Under the pieces are notes generated by a model. It did no database searches. It saw only the letters and a program-made list of their open reading frames with translations, and was not told where the DNA came from. The translations under genes and the position numbers were made by a program. Shown piece by piece: positions 62,871-64,000 of a stretch of 64,000 bases of DNA (position 1 is its first letter; each line of letters opens with the position of its first letter). This DNA comes from CAKOSP01 sp044432745 (GTDB lineage Bacteria; Bacillota_I; Bacilli_A; RF39; UBA660): NCBI GenBank assembly GCA_044432745.1, contig JAWXUH010000005.1:32807-96806 (forward strand), written 5' to 3'.

Positions 62871-63752
62871 TTATTCCATTTTTTTTCTTATTCTTTGTTT
62901 TACCTCTTCTGGCAATTTACATATATTTTTAATAGTATCATCATCAATATTGCACGCTAAGTATGAATTAAAAACTTCTAATAATAAAAAGATATCTTCC
63001 CCTTCTATTATAGACTCTAATAATTCATCAAAACTTTGTTCATAAAATTGATTACATACTTCCTCTTCATCTACATTACATTTATCAACACTTCTATTAT
63101 ATTCTAGTACATACATTGCATCCATAAATATCATCTTAAAATTTTCTAAGTAAAGTTCATAATCAAAATATTTTATACATATTAAATTTTCTATTACTCT
63201 TTCTAAATATTCTAATTTTCCATTTTCTATCTCCGAGAAAAATTCTAAATCACCATTCTTACTCTTTTTATAATCTAGTAAGCATTGTTCTAGTTGTATC
63301 TCATATCTTTTAAATATACCTATTATTTCTGAAAAATTTATATTAGATTTATATATTAATCTTTCTTGATTTTCAAACTTATAAAAATTTTCTTTTAATT
63401 CTATTGATAAAATTTTTCCTTTTTCTAATGTAGACATTGGTACAATTCTTTTATTTATTTTTAGAATTTTATATATAAAAAACTTGTTTTCTTCCATATA
63501 TTGTATTAAATCTTCATAACTTTTTATTTTACCTATTACTTCATATTCAGAATCTTCTTCGTAAAATATATTCCATTTTACATAATCTGAATATAACGTT
63601 AATAATATTTTTTCAAAGTTACTTTTCTTACATTTTTGATTTAATTTTTCTAAGTCCATATTTATATCTATATATTTTCCTACTAAAGTTCTATTTAATT
63701 CATTAATATTTATAAAACTCATCTCATCTTCATTATAATAATTTTTGTCCAT
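62871..63752 (-). CDS. lineage-specific acidic protein, unknown function
   Basis: Not recognised. A 293-aa soluble, acidic (Glu/Asp/Lys-rich), helical protein with segments such as NINELNRTLVGKYIDINMDL at the start, SNINFSEIIGIFKRYEIQ in the middle, and ICKLPEEVKQRIRKKME at the end. There is no membrane helix. The ATG follows GGGGG (63762-63758), and a near-consensus promoter lies at 63782-63811. It may be cotranscribed with the ASCH gene (26-bp gap). Confidence 0.7.
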   Translation of the reverse strand: MDKNYYNEDEMSFININELNRTLVGKYIDINMDLEKLNQKCKKSNFEKILLTLYSDYVKWNIFYEEDSEYEVIGKIKSYEDLIQYMEENKFFIYKILKINKRIVPMSTLEKGKILSIELKENFYKFENQERLIYKSNINFSEIIGIFKRYEIQLEQCLLDYKKSKNGDLEFFSEIENGKLEYLERVIENLICIKYFDYELYLENFKMIFMDAMYVLEYNRSVDKCNVDEEEVCNQFYEQSFDELLESIIEGEDIFLLLEVFNSYLACNIDDDTIKNICKLPEEVKQRIRKKME

Positions 63753-63781
63753 ATTTGCCCCCTATGTAAATTAATAACGAT

Positions 63782-63811
63782 AGTATAACATAAATCTTTT
63801 TACTCTTTCAA
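63782..63811 (-). promoter_or_regulatory. near-consensus promoter of the 63.8-kb gene
   Basis: TTGAAA (63811-63806), an 18-bp spacer and TATACT (63787-63782) with TGT extension. Confidence 0.75.
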
Positions 63812-63840
63812 CTACAAATTCACATTAGTACAATCATGTA

Positions 63841-63872
63841 AAAAAAGCATATTAATTATGCTTTTTTTTTTT
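63841..63872. terminator. bidirectional terminator upstream of the insertion element
   Basis: AAAAAAGCATA-TTAAT-TATGCTTTTTT hairpin with long A- and T-runs. Confidence 0.75.
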
Positions 63873-63907
63873 ATGAAATCTCAATCGCACCACTTGGTGA
63901 GGTTTTT

Positions 63908-63916
63908 TGGTATAAT
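63908..63916 (+). promoter_or_regulatory. extended -10 promoter of the IS30 transposase
   Basis: TGGTATAAT at 63908-63916. No correctly spaced -35 is seen; transcription may depend on the extended -10. Confidence 0.45.
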
Positions 63917-63948
63917 AAAAGAGCCCACCCAGCATGAGGAGCCCTTAT

Positions 63949-64000
63949 ATGAATTATACACAATTAACAGAAAAAAATAAAGTAGAAATTGACATTTTGA
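63949..64000 (+). CDS. IS30-family transposase, N-terminal fragment
   Basis: Only the first 17 codons lie in the window. They read MNYTQLTEKNKVEIDIL, matching the usual IS30 transposase start (M-x-YTxLTxxER-x-I, the first helix-turn-helix). A GAGGAG site lies 10 or so nt upstream. The gene runs off the right edge and nothing further can be said. Confidence 0.6.
   Translation, partial: MNYTQLTEKNKVEIDIL

Larger units (their letters stand above)
63873..64000 (+). mobile_element. left end of an IS30-type insertion sequence (cut by window)
   Basis: After the terminator the DNA changes to a less AT-rich stretch (63881-63945) with a CACC-ACTT-GGTG hairpin, a -10 (63911-63916), repeated GAGCCC, and then a transposase start. 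The outer inverted repeat and any target duplication cannot be fixed because the right end is missing; the left boundary is approximate. Confidence 0.55.

Noticed and set aside
1..64000. CRISPR arrays, tRNA and rRNA genes
   Set aside because: No regularly spaced short repeats, and no tRNA- or rRNA-like segments were recognised on either strand.
1..64000. Mycoplasma-like genetic code (TGA as Trp)
   Set aside because: TGA acts as a normal stop (for example rel and the DHH gene), Trp is encoded by TGG, and wall-synthesis genes are present.

Overview
The window is a very AT-rich (about a quarter G+C by eye) chromosomal segment from a Gram-positive, monoderm Bacillota. TGA acts as a stop (for example at the end of rel), cell-wall genes are present (mraY, a VanY-type carboxypeptidase, a class B sortase with its substrate), and lipoproteins, an uninterrupted pro-sigK and a SpoVB-like flippase are encoded. 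This excludes wall-less Mollicutes. The best guess is an uncultured, probably gut-associated, low-GC Bacilli lineage that sporulates or descends from spore formers. Species cannot be named from the sequence.

Layout. 1-11.4 kb: housekeeping genes (rpsB-tsf, mraY, polA-mutM, rpsP-khpA) mixed with a ferritin-like protein, a VanY-type carboxypeptidase and sigK. 11.5-18.3 kb: a degenerate ClpC-like ATPase, an ion-transporter-type permease, and a divergent sortase B / NPDTG-substrate pair. 18.3-29.5 kb: hemW-lepA, a TIM-barrel protein, rel-dtd (rel with a damaged hydrolase site), a SpoVB-like flippase that appears to start at an AUU codon, and mutS. 29.5-45.1 kb: a large minus-strand Tad/Flp-type pilus locus. 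It holds a TadZ-like protein, two TadE/F-like pseudopilins, two small cysteine-rich pilin-like proteins, TadC, TadB, TadA, a CpaB-like SAF protein, and a module made of one giant secreted protein (1214 or 1108 aa) plus one TadE-like protein. That module occurs twice. 45.1-50.9 kb: two tiny membrane peptides, a PrsA-like foldase, recX, a DHH phosphoesterase and ackA. 50.9-56.1 kb: a two-component system with a PepSY protein, a LiaF-like protein and a MATE transporter fused to a cytidylate-kinase-like domain. 56.1-63.8 kb: rubrerythrin, a Sua5/YrdC protein, a lipoprotein, an ASCH protein and several lineage-specific acidic or coiled-coil proteins. The window ends inside the left end of an IS30-type element.

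How the genes work together. The pilus genes form a near-continuous operon (overlaps or short gaps) behind a consensus promoter at 40.8 kb, with a second promoter directly in front of the small pilins. The duplicated giant protein/TadE-like pair is probably the exposed adhesive part of the fibre. PrsA and the sortase pair also act at the cell surface. Translation starts usually carry GGAGG; a group of unknown genes instead carries GGGGG behind near-consensus extended -10 promoters. Two genes (the ferritin-like gene and mutS) look leaderless.

All calls come from reading the sequence. No database search or structure prediction was run, so family names rest on recognised motifs.
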